From contig NZ_FNRG01000011.1 of assembly GCF_900107835.1 (NCBI RefSeq), positions 42,874-106,873 of the forward strand: a stretch of DNA of 64,000 bases, given 5' to 3'. Source of the stretch: Oribacterium sp. KHPX15 (GTDB lineage Bacteria; Bacillota; Clostridia; Lachnospirales; Lachnospiraceae). Position numbers and translations under genes: made by a program. The stretch's first letter is position 1. Each line of letters begins with the position of its first letter. This document shows positions 52,861 to 61,658 of this stretch, in pieces. The notes under the pieces were generated by a model, which was not told the origin of the DNA, ran no database searches, and was given only the letters and a program-made list of their open reading frames with translations.

Positions 52861-54186
52861 ATGATGACTATAGCTCAGATTAAGATGTTTGCAAAACGGC
52901 AGTTGAGGGGCAATAAGATGGCGGCGGCGGGAGCCATGATTTTGACATTGGTCTGCGTCATGCTTTGGAGTTTTGCGCTGTTTTGTACTGTTTTTGTGGG
53001 TATCATAGCGCCTGCTACGGGTAGATTTTTAATCCCTGGATTAGTGGGAGATGAGAGGCGGAAGCTTTTGTTTTTTGTGGGGATAGGCATCATTATCGCA
53101 TCCCTTCTGTTTATTGGGCTTTTCCTTTATTCGGGGCTGATGCTCGGCACTCAGAAGCTTTACCTTAATATCGCAAAGGGCAGACGGGTTTCGGCTTTTG
53201 ATGTGTTTAAGGGCTTTTCGGACGGTGCCCATCTAAGTCATTTTTTCTCAGTTATTCTCATTATTTTGCTTATACAGATTCTGATCATGGTTCCTGAAAC
53301 TGTTATAGGGATTGTTTACGGCAAAAGATCCATGGATTACAAGATCACAAGTTATATCGCAAGTTTTATCATGTATATCGTTGCTCTTTTTCTCAGTATG
53401 GCAAGTTTTGCGTCTGCGGATCATCCGGAAATGGGTGCATGGGAAGCCATCGGCGTTTCGCTTCATCTTATGAGAAAAAGAAAATTTAAGCTTATGTGTC
53501 TGGAGCTCAGTTTCATTGGATGGTTCGTGATTTTCGTCATAACCTTTGGTATTGCCGGACTTTGGATCATACCGTACTTCAATACTTCTTTAAGTATCTT
53601 TTATCTAAGTGCATACGGTCAGGATTACATCAGTACTCCGAAGGATGTTTATGTCAGGGGAGATGCAAAACCTGATGCAGAGAAGCCGTCCATAGCTGAA
53701 GCGGTGGTGACGGGCTACACGGAACCGGAGGATGTGGAATCGGAATCATCAGCTTCGGAGTATAAGGCGGCAGATACTAAATCCGGAAGCAGAAGCTTTG
53801 AAGAAGTGAGGAGTGAGTTTACAAATTTCGGTGGATATGAGGATAATGCTTCTGCAGATTCAGGTACATATGGTACAGATGATTCTGCAGTGAGTGATGG
53901 CACAGCCAAAAGCGTGACTGAAGTCGGCAGCTTCTTAAATGCTGAGAATAACGACACTGAAAATACTTTTGGATATGAAGAGAGCGACTTTGATAAGACT
54001 TATGATGCTAAATCGGATATGGGTGCAGGAACAATTAAGCCGGAGGAAGGTTTAAAGAAAAACTACAATACCGAAGAGGATGCATACGCTGCTTACGTAC
54101 AGTGGAAAAAGGATAACGGCATCACCATTGACAATCCGGATCCGTTCCACAACATTCACCATAAGAGTAATGCAGGCGAGGAGTAA
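52861..54186 (+). CDS. DUF975-like integral membrane protein
   Basis: The 441-aa product resembles DUF975 membrane proteins. Five or six hydrophobic segments lie in residues 18-250, with the pattern IAQIKMFAKRQLRGNKMAA at the start and GAWEAIGVSLHLMRKRKFK before the last helices. Residues about 255-420 are acidic, Ser/Asp-rich and probably disordered. The final 30 residues contain a short motif, YAAYVQWKKDNGI. Function unknown. The start is ATG 52861 (a second ATG follows directly), with GGAGGGTG upstream. It is followed by the palindrome at 54198 and nrdR. Confidence 0.75.
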   Translation: MMTIAQIKMFAKRQLRGNKMAAAGAMILTLVCVMLWSFALFCTVFVGIIAPATGRFLIPGLVGDERRKLLFFVGIGIIIASLLFIGLFLYSGLMLGTQKLYLNIAKGRRVSAFDVFKGFSDGAHLSHFFSVILIILLIQILIMVPETVIGIVYGKRSMDYKITSYIASFIMYIVALFLSMASFASADHPEMGAWEAIGVSLHLMRKRKFKLMCLELSFIGWFVIFVITFGIAGLWIIPYFNTSLSIFYLSAYGQDYISTPKDVYVRGDAKPDAEKPSIAEAVVTGYTEPEDVESESSASEYKAADTKSGSRSFEEVRSEFTNFGGYEDNASADSGTYGTDDSAVSDGTAKSVTEVGSFLNAENNDTENTFGYEESDFDKTYDAKSDMGAGTIKPEEGLKKNYNTEEDAYAAYVQWKKDNGITIDNPDPFHNIHHKSNAGEE

Positions 54187-54197
54187 ATTGAATGGTA

Positions 54198-54237
54198 GGT
54201 CAGACCCCCCTTAAGAATTATGTAAGGGGGTCTGACC
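54198..54237. repeat. GGGTCAGACCC palindrome, copy 2
   Basis: GGTCAGACCCCC (54198-54209) pairs with GGGGGTCTGACC (54226-54237), extended by TTA/TAA inside. It shares the GTCAG-CCCCC core with the hairpin at 19744. It lies between the DUF975 gene and nrdR. Confidence 0.75.
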
Positions 54238-54276
54238 CCAAGGGGAGCTCCGCAAAGGAGTATAAAGGGGGAAAAT

Positions 54277-54744
54277 ATGAAGTGTCCGTTTTGTAATGCA
54301 GAAGATACCAGAGTTATCGATTCCAGACCGGCTGATGACAATACAGCCATCAGAAGAAGACGTCAGTGTGAGACTTGCGGAAAGAGATTCACAACCTATG
54401 AAAAGCTTGAGACCATTCCTTTGATGGTTATCAAGAAAGATCAGAGCCGTGTGCCATATGATCGTTCGAAGATTGAGGCAGGTATAGTGAGAAGCTGTCA
54501 CAAGAGACCGGTATCCACGGCTGAGATCAGTAATGTGGTGGATGAGATTGAGAATGAGATTTTCTCAATGGGAGACCGTGAGATTACAACATCTGAGATC
54601 GGAGAGCTTGTTATGAATAAGCTGAAGGCTCTTGATCAGGTAGCTTATGTAAGATTTGCGTCAGTTTACAGAGAATTCAAGGATGTTAATACTTTTGTGG
54701 ATGAGATCGGCAAGCTGCTGAAAACTCAGAAAAAGGAAAAATGA
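54277..54744 (+). CDS. nrdR: Ribonucleotide reductase regulator NrdR
   Basis: The 155-aa repressor has an N-terminal zinc ribbon (CPFCNAEDTRVIDSRP, then CETCGKRFTTYEK) and an ATP-cone domain that senses ATP/dATP. It binds paired NrdR boxes, and a candidate pair lies before nrdD (42892). The ATG follows GGGGGAAAAT. Length is normal for the family. aroD follows 41 bp later. Confidence 0.97.
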   Translation: MKCPFCNAEDTRVIDSRPADDNTAIRRRRQCETCGKRFTTYEKLETIPLMVIKKDQSRVPYDRSKIEAGIVRSCHKRPVSTAEISNVVDEIENEIFSMGDREITTSEIGELVMNKLKALDQVAYVRFASVYREFKDVNTFVDEIGKLLKTQKKEK

Positions 54745-54785
54745 TATAAACAGCAAAGCTGACATTTGATTGAGGAGACCTGAAG

Positions 54786-55553
54786 ATGAAAGAGCATCAA
54801 GTTAAAATCATTGTTCCTGTTACAGGGGCGGATGAAGAGACTATATTGAAAGAAGCGGCATCAATTTCAGAAACTGTGGCGGATTGCGTTGAGTGGAGAT
54901 TTGATCTTGCGAAAGAGCTTTACTCCATTGACATTACTTCAAAGCCTGGGGAGTCTTACGTAGACGAAGCTTCCGCAAATCTTTTAAAGGTTCTGAAAGA
55001 GCTTGCCGGGACACTTGAAGGAAAAAAGCTGCTTTTCACCATCAGGACGAAGTGTCAGGGCGGAGAATTCCCGGACAATCCTGAGGTTTACGAAAGACTT
55101 GTAAGTGATGCTGTTAAAAGCGGAGACATTGGACTGGTGGACCTGGAGGATACGGTGGCTGCCGACAGTTTCAGCCGTATACTTGAGCTTGCTAAAAAAA
55201 ATGGAGTCATAACCATAGCTTCATATCATAATTTTTCCTACACTCCGGATGTGGATGAGATAATCAACAAGTTCATGATATTGAGAAGTTCAGGCGCAGA
55301 CATTTTAAAAACTGCTTTTATGCCTGTGAACCCGAAGGATGTTGCCGCGGTTCTCTATGCTACCGCAAAGTTCAAAGAAGAGGATAAAGGACAGCATGAG
55401 ATGATCACCATGTCCATGGGAGACCTCGGAAGGATCAGCCGTGTCAGTGGAGCGGTATTCGGTTCGGATTATACATTCGCAACGGTAGGAGAAACCAGCG
55501 CCCCCGGACAGATGCCGATTGAGAAGGTGCTCGAGATGATGGAGGTGCTGTGA
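54786..55553 (+). CDS. aroD: Type I 3-dehydroquinate dehydratase
   Basis: The 255-aa shikimate-pathway enzyme dehydrates 3-dehydroquinate. The catalytic His lies in ITIASYHNFSYTP and the Schiff-base Lys in DILKTAFMP. The VEWRFDL and FTIRTKCQGG blocks are typical of the type I family. GAGGAGACC precedes the ATG. The stop overlaps the GTG of the next gene by 4 bp. Confidence 0.96.
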   Translation: MKEHQVKIIVPVTGADEETILKEAASISETVADCVEWRFDLAKELYSIDITSKPGESYVDEASANLLKVLKELAGTLEGKKLLFTIRTKCQGGEFPDNPEVYERLVSDAVKSGDIGLVDLEDTVAADSFSRILELAKKNGVITIASYHNFSYTPDVDEIINKFMILRSSGADILKTAFMPVNPKDVAAVLYATAKFKEEDKGQHEMITMSMGDLGRISRVSGAVFGSDYTFATVGETSAPGQMPIEKVLEMMEVL

Positions 55554-56509
55554 AAAAGTTTGAGAAATTAATCAAACTGAATAAACTGTTACGCATAATT
55601 GCGTTATCCTTAGGTGTGGCTGTATTTATAGCGACACCTGTTTTTGCCGCCGGGACAAGGCAGATGTTTGAGGGAAATGCCTCCATGACGGTGAATGACT
55701 TTATGAGGCTGGCGAACGGGGAGGATGCGAAAGAGGTTTTTGGTTCTTCAAAGATTAAAAAAGAGAATGAAGGAAATGCTGAAGAAAAAGCTGATGACAA
55801 TACCGGAACCGATACTTCGGGTAATTCCTCTGACACGACAGTAAAGTACGGCATTACCGGAGAAGTGGTGATTCAAAAGAAAACAGAGGATCCGGTTCCC
55901 AAACCCCTTGATGCGGAGCAAAGCAGCTCCTCGGGTTCTGTGGCAAAGAATCAGACAGTAACAACTGTGTTTATTAACAACAAGCCGGCCTCAAGTACCT
56001 CAGATACCGTGAGAACCGACCCTGAAGATGTGATGACAAAGCAGCAGGAGGAAGAGGTTCTCGATACAGCATCTATACAGAATTACATTAATGCTGACTA
56101 CAACGTACTACAGCAATTCACCAATGAAAGCGAGTATACCACCAGAGCAAGGCAGTCACTGATCAGTTTTGCCATGCAGTTTGTGGGTAATCCTTACGTA
56201 TGGGGAGGCACCTCCCTCACTAACGGTTGTGACTGTTCGGGATTCGTGCAGGAAGTATTCAGACATTTCGGTATCATCACCGGAAGAACCTCCCGTGACC
56301 AGTATGCAAACTGTGTCTATCTCAAGGGGCAGGAAGTGATGCCGGGAGACCTGATTTTCTATGCGGACGAGACCGGCTATATAAATCACGTTGCCATCTA
56401 TGCCGGAAACTATATGATCGTTCATGCCGCCAATCGTAAGGCGGGAATTAAAGTTAATCGTTATGATTACAAGCGGCCATACGCATATGGGCGGTTTATA
56501 GCAAACTGA
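55550..56509 (+). CDS. Secreted NlpC/P60 peptidoglycan hydrolase
   Basis: The 319-aa protein has a signal peptide or anchor (LLRIIALSLGVAVFIATPVFAAG), an acidic and Thr/Ser-rich linker and a C-terminal NlpC/P60 domain. Its catalytic Cys229 is in GCDCSGFVQEVF and its His in YINHVAIYAG. Such enzymes cut D-Glu to diamino-acid bonds in stem peptides. The start is GTG, overlapping the aroD stop (GTGA), so translation is coupled. No cell-wall-binding repeats are visible. Confidence 0.9.
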   Translation: MKKFEKLIKLNKLLRIIALSLGVAVFIATPVFAAGTRQMFEGNASMTVNDFMRLANGEDAKEVFGSSKIKKENEGNAEEKADDNTGTDTSGNSSDTTVKYGITGEVVIQKKTEDPVPKPLDAEQSSSSGSVAKNQTVTTVFINNKPASSTSDTVRTDPEDVMTKQQEEEVLDTASIQNYINADYNVLQQFTNESEYTTRARQSLISFAMQFVGNPYVWGGTSLTNGCDCSGFVQEVFRHFGIITGRTSRDQYANCVYLKGQEVMPGDLIFYADETGYINHVAIYAGNYMIVHAANRKAGIKVNRYDYKRPYAYGRFIAN

Positions 56510-56635
56510 TTTTCATTGTCTTTTAACATTTAGGGTTTATATATTAGCTCAAAAATGTCGATTAACATGTTAAGGATAGTGTGAAAGTCTATCCATTTGC
56601 AACAGAATTGATCAGTTTTACAGGAGGAGACAAGG

Positions 56636-57364
56636 ATGTTATCCCGTATAGACAATTCATCAAGTATGCTTTTAAAAAGCACAAACTCTACGAAGAAGAC
56701 CGATGAGACAGGGAAGTCGCAGAAATCATCTTTACAGAGTCAGGATAATGTCTCAACCGAGGCAGCAGAGCTCAATATGTCTGTTGATTCCTTTGTGAGA
56801 TCAAAATCCTCGGAGGACAGCGACATGTCTGAGAGCGCTTCCTCCGGAAAGAAATCGTCAGCTCTTGATGTATCAAAGGCCGACAAATTTGGAGTTACAA
56901 AGCTAAGCGAATCCGAAAGATCCGAGATCATCTCACAGCTTAAGGACGAGCAGGAAGCAATCCAGGCGAAGTTCCTTCAGAAGATGACCTCAGGAACCCT
57001 GGGAGAGCAGTTCCGTCAGTGGAGTGCAGCTAATTCTCAGCTCACACAGGACGGCGACGGCATTTGGAAGTTCATTGCCAGCGGCAACTACACTGTAGAT
57101 CCCGAGACCCGGGCCGCAGCTCAGGAGGCGATCTCCGATGGCGGTTACTTCAGTGTGGAGAAAACTTCCCAGAGAATCTTTGATTTTGTTTCAGCATTTG
57201 CAGGTGATAATGTTGAACTCATGAAGAGTCTCCAGTCCGCCGTAACGGCCGGATACAACGAGGCTACCAAGGCATGGGGCGGAGAGCTTCCGGAGATCAG
57301 CAAGAAGACCCTTGAAGCAACAAATCAGCTGTTTGATGACTACTACAAGCAGCATGGAGCATGA
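56636..57364 (+). CDS. DUF5610-like protein of unknown function
   Basis: I do not recognise this 242-aa product with certainty. Residues 1-80 are Ser/Lys-rich and low in complexity. The rest is helical. The C-terminal pattern (LMKSLQSAVTAGYNEATKAWGG, then LPEISKKTLEATNQLFDDYY) resembles DUF5610 proteins. There is no signal peptide. ATG 56636 has a very good site (CAGGAGGAGACAAGG). It is bracketed by a 126-bp gap and a terminator, so it is probably monocistronic. Confidence 0.6.
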   Translation: MLSRIDNSSSMLLKSTNSTKKTDETGKSQKSSLQSQDNVSTEAAELNMSVDSFVRSKSSEDSDMSESASSGKKSSALDVSKADKFGVTKLSESERSEIISQLKDEQEAIQAKFLQKMTSGTLGEQFRQWSAANSQLTQDGDGIWKFIASGNYTVDPETRAAAQEAISDGGYFSVEKTSQRIFDFVSAFAGDNVELMKSLQSAVTAGYNEATKAWGGELPEISKKTLEATNQLFDDYYKQHGA

Positions 57365-57421
57365 TTAGTTAATACCCGGCAGGCATCCGGTATTATTCAT
57401 GGTGCTATGCCGAAAAAACAG

Positions 57422-57469
57422 AAAACGAACCTCTAAGAGTACCATTGTACATTTTAGGGGTTCGTTTTT
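57422..57469 (+). terminator. Terminator after the DUF5610-like gene
   Basis: AAAACGAACC (57422-57431) pairs with GGTTCGTTTT, with a TCTAA/TTAGG stem inside, and a T-run follows. A second small hairpin, AGGTTATCC/GGATAACCT, lies at 57477-57499. Confidence 0.85.
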
Positions 57470-57565
57470 GAATGCAAGGTTATCCCAGGTGGATAACCTG
57501 AACTTCAAGTCTTCATAGAGTCAATCCTGATTATTTCGGCATTCTGCTTTTTGATTATATTTTTG

Positions 57566-57571
57566 TATAAT
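57566..57571 (+). promoter_or_regulatory. Candidate -10 for the polyol cassette
   Basis: A perfect TATAAT 57 bp before the ATG of the next gene, with no convincing -35. Confidence 0.4.
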
Positions 57572-57628
57572 AGAGTCGAAATTAAGTACGAGATATTGCA
57601 TTATTCTTGTCGGGAAGGGGGCCGCAGC

Positions 57629-58987
57629 ATGAAGAAACATCTGAAAAAACAGCTGATGGAACTTGTTGGGCTTCTTTCGGATGCGCACGAAAATATAGTT
57701 CAATGTCTAAATAAAGGGGATATGGATTCAGCTGTCACCTGCCTTTTAGACTGTCAGAATACCGCTATTGCCGTGGGGCAGAAAATCGATGAGTCTGAAG
57801 GAGAGGGAACCACCTCCGTAAAGGCTCTGGAAAACTACTGTGAATTGATCTTTCAGATATATAATCAGCTTATAAACGGCGAATCCTGTGTTGTGGATAA
57901 GCTTTATAAGAAGCTTAGAAAAAGCCTCTTCGAGATCACAAACAGAATGAAAAATGACCTCCCGGAAATAAAGGAAGTGGTCTTTCTTCCCTACAAAGCT
58001 TCTATGTGGGATTCTCTTGAAACTGTGTGGAAAAAGGCAGACGCAGATCCACAGGTGGAGGCGAAGGTCATACCCATCCCGTACTATGACATTAACCCTG
58101 ATGGTACTTATGGGGAGATGCATTATGAGGGAAATGAGTTTCCCAAGGATGTACCCGTGACCTCCTACGAAAAATATAATCTGGAAGCAAATCATCCGGA
58201 TGAGATATACATTCATAATCCCTACGATGACCAGAATCTTGTGACCACAGTTCATCCTTTTTTCTATTCGAAAAATCTCAGGAAATATACTGATAAGCTG
58301 ATTTATATTCCTTATTTTGTTCTGGAAGAGACGGATCCTAATAATAAAAGTGCCCTTGAAGGGATGAAGAAGTTTGTGAAGCTCCCTGCTGTGCTCTATG
58401 CAGATGAAGTCATCGTACAGTCCGAAAATATGCGGAAGGTATATATCGAATGCATGGTCATGTATACCGGCGAAGAGAACCGGGATTATTTTGAAAAAAA
58501 GATAAAGGGCACAGGGTCCCCGAAGATTGAAAAAATAAAGTCCATGACTATGGAGGATGTAGCAATCCCGGAGGAGTGGAAAAAATTCATATACAAACCT
58601 GACGGAAGCCGCAAAAAGATAATCATTTACAATACAAGTCTCACAGCATTTCTGCAGGACCCAGAGCAGATGTTGAAAAAAATCCGTGATGTGTTTAATG
58701 TCTTCGTCGAACATAAGGCGGATGTTGCACTTTTATGGAGACCGCATCCGCTTATGAAAGCAACCATCTGCTCATTAAAGCCGGAGCTTTGGGAAGAATT
58801 TGAAGAGAGAATAAAGTATTATAAAGATAATGAAATCGGAATTTTCGATGACACTGCAGATTTGGACAGGGCGCTGGTGATGGCGGATGCCTATTATGGG
58901 GATCCAAGCAGTCTGGTGACACTGTGCAAGGCTGTAAATATGCCGATCATGATACAGAACGCCATGGTAATCAGTAATGATGAGTAG
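57629..58987 (+). CDS. Putative polyol-phosphate or glycosyl transferase (GT-B-like)
   Basis: This protein of about 452 aa has a helical N-terminal region (residues 1-110) and a C-terminal region with features of CDP-glycerol glycerophosphotransferases and related GT-B enzymes. These are the WRPHP motif (Trp370-Pro374) and, near the end, ADAYYGDPSSLV, comparable to the nucleotide-binding block of that family. The middle carries FLPYKASMWDSLE and IHNPYDDQNLVT. It heads a cassette with epimerase, cytidylyltransferase and dehydrogenase genes. I start at ATG 57629 (GGGAAGGGGG upstream), since the upstream in-frame extension has no ribosome site. Substrate is inferred from context only. Confidence 0.6.
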   Translation: MKKHLKKQLMELVGLLSDAHENIVQCLNKGDMDSAVTCLLDCQNTAIAVGQKIDESEGEGTTSVKALENYCELIFQIYNQLINGESCVVDKLYKKLRKSLFEITNRMKNDLPEIKEVVFLPYKASMWDSLETVWKKADADPQVEAKVIPIPYYDINPDGTYGEMHYEGNEFPKDVPVTSYEKYNLEANHPDEIYIHNPYDDQNLVTTVHPFFYSKNLRKYTDKLIYIPYFVLEETDPNNKSALEGMKKFVKLPAVLYADEVIVQSENMRKVYIECMVMYTGEENRDYFEKKIKGTGSPKIEKIKSMTMEDVAIPEEWKKFIYKPDGSRKKIIIYNTSLTAFLQDPEQMLKKIRDVFNVFVEHKADVALLWRPHPLMKATICSLKPELWEEFEERIKYYKDNEIGIFDDTADLDRALVMADAYYGDPSSLVTLCKAVNMPIMIQNAMVISNDE

Positions 58988-59085
58988 CCGATCGAGATCC
59001 GGAATGCCATGATTATATATTTTGTCATAAAAACAGCATTGATTTACGTGTTATAAACAGGGATTTATCAAAAGGAGGTGGCTGT

Positions 59086-59745
59086 ATGGGAATAGAATTT
59101 AATGCATCCATGATGTGCGCGGATTTCGGGCACTTGTATGATGAAGTAAAAGCATTGGAAGAAGCGGACATCGATTCTTTCCATATCGATATAATGGATG
59201 GAAGATATGTTCCTAATTTTGCAATGTCTCTATATGATCTTGACTGTATTGCGAGAGCCACTGCTAAACCTCTGGATGTACACCTCATGATAGAACATCC
59301 CAGGAATGTGATCCAGATGTTTCTAAAGAAGCTTAGAAAAGGAGATACAGTTTACATCCATCCCGAGGCAGAGTACCACCCTTCATCAACTCTTCAGGAC
59401 ATAATCGATGCGGGGATGATTCCCGGCATAGCCATTAATCCCGGAACCAGTGTGGAAACCGTTTATGAAATGCTGAGAATCGTTGACAAGATCCTGGTTA
59501 TGAGTGTGAACCCCGGTAATGCGGGACAGATGTACCTTCCTTATGTGGATTTCAAGGTAACCAGACTTCTCGAGCTTAAAAATGAAATGAATTTCAAGAT
59601 GTACTGGGATGGAGCCTGCACCTATGACAAGGTGGAAACCTACGGACCAAAAGGAGTGGATGGGTTTATCCTGGGTACCAATATACTATTCGGGAAGGAC
59701 AGACCGTATAAGGATATCATCGAAGATGTAAGGAAAAGGGTATGA
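59086..59745 (+). CDS. Ribulose-phosphate 3-epimerase-like protein
   Basis: The 219-aa TIM-barrel protein resembles Rpe and AlsE, which interconvert ketopentose or ketohexose phosphates at C3. Catalytic Asp and metal ligands are seen in FHIDIMDGRYVPNF, DVHLMIEHP, and the second Asp in YWDGAC. The VNPGNAGQMYLPY loop stands for the usual PGFGGQ. Start ATG after AAAGGAGGTGG. The stop overlaps the next ATG by 4 bp. Because of its setting it may supply ribulose- or xylulose-5-phosphate for a CDP-polyol, not serve the main pentose pathway. Confidence 0.85.
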   Translation: MGIEFNASMMCADFGHLYDEVKALEEADIDSFHIDIMDGRYVPNFAMSLYDLDCIARATAKPLDVHLMIEHPRNVIQMFLKKLRKGDTVYIHPEAEYHPSSTLQDIIDAGMIPGIAINPGTSVETVYEMLRIVDKILVMSVNPGNAGQMYLPYVDFKVTRLLELKNEMNFKMYWDGACTYDKVETYGPKGVDGFILGTNILFGKDRPYKDIIEDVRKRV

Positions 59746-60428
59746 GAGCAATTTTGCTGTCCGGGGGAACCGGCACGAGACTTGGGGGAGACATCCCAAA
59801 GCAATATTTAAAAGTAAATGACAGGATGATCATCGAATACAGCATCGAGACATTGGCAGGGTGCAAGGATATAGAGTCTCTAGTCATAGTGGCGGATGAA
59901 AAGTGGCAGGAGGCAATAACCGCTGCTCTTAAGGAGTATGATGACCGGCATGTTTTTTCGGGCTTTGCAGCTCCGGGGGAGACCAGACAATGGTCAATAT
60001 ATAACGGACTTCTGGCTTTGAAGGGTCAGGCCGGAGAAGAGGATTCTGTCCTCATACATGATGCCGCGAGACCTAAGCTCAAGGAAACTTTGATAAAGAA
60101 TATGGGTAATGCCTTAAAGGGATATGACGGTGTGCTTCCGGTGTTGCCAATGAAGGACACGGTTTATAAAGTGGACGGGACCGGGAAGATTTCGGCTCTG
60201 CTTGAACGGAAAGAAATCATGGCGGGGCAGGCCCCGGAGCTTTTTCTTTACGGAAAATATTTAAAGGCAAATGAACAAATGATTGAGGATGGCAGGATGG
60301 GGAGCATCAACGGTTCCACAGAACCTGCTTTTCTTGCCGGGATGGATATCGTGACCATCCCCGGGGATGAAGATAATTATAAGATTACAACAGTGAGAGA
60401 TCTTGAGAGATTCAGGACGGAATGCTGA
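59742..60428 (+). CDS. IspD/TarI-family cytidylyltransferase
   Basis: The 228-aa enzyme has the nucleotide-binding LLSGGTGTRLGGDIPKQYL, the HDAARP block and VLPMKDTVYKV of the IspD/TarI superfamily. These transfer CMP from CTP to methylerythritol phosphate (IspD) or ribitol phosphate (TarI). The start overlaps the epimerase stop (ATGA), which favours a pentitol-phosphate substrate over isoprenoid synthesis. The substrate is an inference from context. Confidence 0.8.
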   Translation: MRAILLSGGTGTRLGGDIPKQYLKVNDRMIIEYSIETLAGCKDIESLVIVADEKWQEAITAALKEYDDRHVFSGFAAPGETRQWSIYNGLLALKGQAGEEDSVLIHDAARPKLKETLIKNMGNALKGYDGVLPVLPMKDTVYKVDGTGKISALLERKEIMAGQAPELFLYGKYLKANEQMIEDGRMGSINGSTEPAFLAGMDIVTIPGDEDNYKITTVRDLERFRTEC

Positions 60429-60497
60429 AGGGGCTAAGAAACATTATTTTATAATATATGCCCATACTATCTTAATGGAAAGTGCAGAAGTATAAGA

Positions 60498-60506
60498 TGG
60501 TATAAT
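60498..60506 (+). promoter_or_regulatory. Extended -10 promoter of the dehydrogenase gene
   Basis: TGG plus TATAAT (60501-60506). The start point would fall near 60513, which argues for ATG 60529 instead of ATG 60517 as the start of translation. Confidence 0.5.
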
Positions 60507-60528
60507 ATTTTTTGGAATGGAGACAGAA

Positions 60529-61593
60529 ATGAAAGCCTGGAAGCTGGATGGTGTCGGAAATATAAATTTTTATGAGGATGTGGCGGAGCCTGCATTGGCC
60601 CAGGATCAGGTGCTGGTGAAAGTAAAGGCCTGCGGTATATGCGGCTCGGATGTGCCGAGAGTCTATAAGAGTGGTGCACACAATATGCCCCTCATAATCG
60701 GGCATGAATTTTCCGGAATAGTGGAGAAAACCGGGGATCCCGAGGACAAAGAACTCGTTGGAAAAAGAGTGGGGATATTCCCGCTGATTCCCTGTAAGAA
60801 GTGTCCGGCTTGCCTTTCAAAAAAATACGAGATGTGCTCTAATTACAGTTATCTTGGTTCCAGAACCGATGGAGGATTTGCGGAGTACGCAGCAGTACCG
60901 AAGTGGAATCTCATAGAGCTTCCGAATAGTGTTTCTTTCCGGCAGGCAGCCATGTTGGAGCCTATGGCGGTGGCGGTTCATGCCATGAGACAGCTTGAGA
61001 TAGGCCCGGATGATTCAGTGCTTGTTTGCGGCGCGGGAACCATTGGACAGCTTTTGATAATGTTCCTTTTGGACAAGGGAATCAAGGGAGTTTATGCCCT
61101 TGGAAATAAAGAGTTTCAGAAACAGACACTGCTGGATATCGGGCTTCCGGAAGAACACTATTTTGACGTAAAAAGCGGTGATGCAAAAGCATGGATCAGG
61201 GAGAAGACAGCGGATCTTGGGGTTGATGCATATTTCGAATGTGTGGGCAGGAACGAGACCGTGGAGCAGGGCTTTGATATGGTAAGAGCAGGTGGACAGG
61301 TATGCCTGGGTGGAAATCCAGCCGGGGATATGACATTAAGCCAGGGGAACTATTGGAAGATCCTGAGAAAACAGCTGTGTGTAAGAGGTACATGGAATTC
61401 ATCTTATCTTGGGGATGATACGGAAGCTGCAAAGGATGACTGGCACTATGTGCTTGAGAGAATTGCAGAAGGAAACATTTATCCCGAAAAACTTATAACC
61501 CATGAGCTGCCTCTTTCGGAGCTTGAAAAAGGGCTCCTCATCATGAGAGATAAGAAGGAAGACTATATCAAGATAATGGTTGAAGAGGGGTGA
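60529..61593 (+). CDS. Zinc-dependent medium-chain dehydrogenase (TarJ-like polyol-phosphate dehydrogenase)
   Basis: The 354-aa enzyme has the catalytic zinc site (ACGICGSDVPR, GHEFSG), the four-cysteine structural zinc lobe (CKKCPACLSKKYEMC) and a Rossmann fold (VLVCGAGTIGQLL). Relatives oxidise or reduce sugar-alcohol phosphates: galactitol-1-phosphate, or ribulose-5-phosphate to ribitol-5-phosphate (TarJ). Next to an epimerase and a TarI-like enzyme, pentulose-phosphate reduction is the likely reaction. I start at ATG 60529 because GGAG lies 6 bp upstream. Confidence 0.82.
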   Translation: MKAWKLDGVGNINFYEDVAEPALAQDQVLVKVKACGICGSDVPRVYKSGAHNMPLIIGHEFSGIVEKTGDPEDKELVGKRVGIFPLIPCKKCPACLSKKYEMCSNYSYLGSRTDGGFAEYAAVPKWNLIELPNSVSFRQAAMLEPMAVAVHAMRQLEIGPDDSVLVCGAGTIGQLLIMFLLDKGIKGVYALGNKEFQKQTLLDIGLPEEHYFDVKSGDAKAWIREKTADLGVDAYFECVGRNETVEQGFDMVRAGGQVCLGGNPAGDMTLSQGNYWKILRKQLCVRGTWNSSYLGDDTEAAKDDWHYVLERIAEGNIYPEKLITHELPLSELEKGLLIMRDKKEDYIKIMVEEG

Positions 61594-61658
61594 AGTTTCG
61601 CACTTCGTTTTTGTGTGTTAATATAGTGCATAGCAATATCTGAAGGGGTGATAGTGAT

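Noticed and set aside
57746..58714. Long minus-strand open frame (322 codons) opposite the GT-B-like gene
   Set aside because: It lies wholly inside a plausible plus-strand gene, has no ribosome site and translates to a Cys/Phe/Ile-rich string without family features.
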